Below, in pieces: positions 13,572-13,578 of a stretch of 13,578 nt of DNA. This DNA is from Bacteroidales bacterium (GTDB taxonomy: Bacteria; Bacteroidota; Bacteroidia; Bacteroidales; Bacteroidaceae). Location of the stretch: assembly GCA_004555425.1 (NCBI GenBank), contig SFID01000085.1, forward strand, positions 1-13,578, written 5' to 3'. The notes below the pieces were generated by a model. That model ran no database searches. It had not been told where the DNA came from and worked only from the letters and a program-made list of their open reading frames with translations. Both the position numbers and the translations under genes were made by a program. Numbering within the stretch: the first letter of the stretch is position 1; each line of letters opens with the position of its first letter.

Positions 13572-13578
13572 AGTCAGA

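Overview
The window looks like chromosomal DNA from a member of the Bacteroidales, most likely a Prevotellaceae-type organism. Three things point there: protein families typical of the phylum (a PorT-type outer-membrane barrel, Asp-rich or OB-fold-like surface lipoproteins, a bS21 and a long-form HisRS of Bacteroidetes type); promoters matching the Bacteroidetes -7 consensus TAnnTTTG (3402, 5752, 7501 on +; 3310-3317 on -); and start sites mostly lacking Shine-Dalgarno sequences. The genus is inference. No rRNA, tRNA, CRISPR array, phage gene or intact transposase is visible.

Layout. Positions 1-738 hold no gene. They carry two ~195-bp copies of an element with near-identical 28-bp inverted ends, set in a ~355-bp direct duplication with AACTCCT heptamer arrays. 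A secreted alpha/beta-hydrolase (739-2082, -) follows. Next is a 350-bp patch of related 9-bp-periodic repeats, then a PorT-like outer-membrane barrel (2471-3205, -). A divergent promoter region leads to a 56-residue 2[4Fe-4S] ferredoxin (3485-3655, +) with a strong terminator. Two further tandem-repeat tracts separate it from a short PEP/pyruvate-binding (PPDK_N) protein (3953-5713, +). After that come an NlpC/P60 cell-wall hydrolase (5820-6311, +), an MscS channel whose start codon abuts another heptamer array (6520-7383, +), and rpsU (7605-7796, +).

The right half is a minus-strand run, read right to left: a secreted endonuclease/exonuclease/phosphatase (EEP) protein (13016-11889), hisS (11883-10507), a lipoprotein with two tandem OB-fold-like domains and a C-terminal beta-sandwich (10472-9012), and a NUC1-type DNA/RNA non-specific endonuclease lipoprotein (8894-8001). 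The first three are spaced 5 and 34 bp apart, and the fourth follows after 117 bp that contain a strong hairpin. I read this as a surface nucleic-acid degradation module into which the housekeeping gene hisS is transcriptionally embedded. The last 560 bp are gene-free. They contain several hairpins and a segment resembling, in inverted orientation, the first 98 bp of the window.

The most unusual material is non-coding: a family of CGAAT/CGGAT 9-bp-periodic elements arranged in inverted pairs, and one heptanucleotide repeat family recurring at four loci in both orientations. The most interesting protein-level items are the nuclease cluster with its duplicated-domain lipoprotein, and the PPDK_N protein that lacks both the phosphohistidine and PEP-utilising domains.
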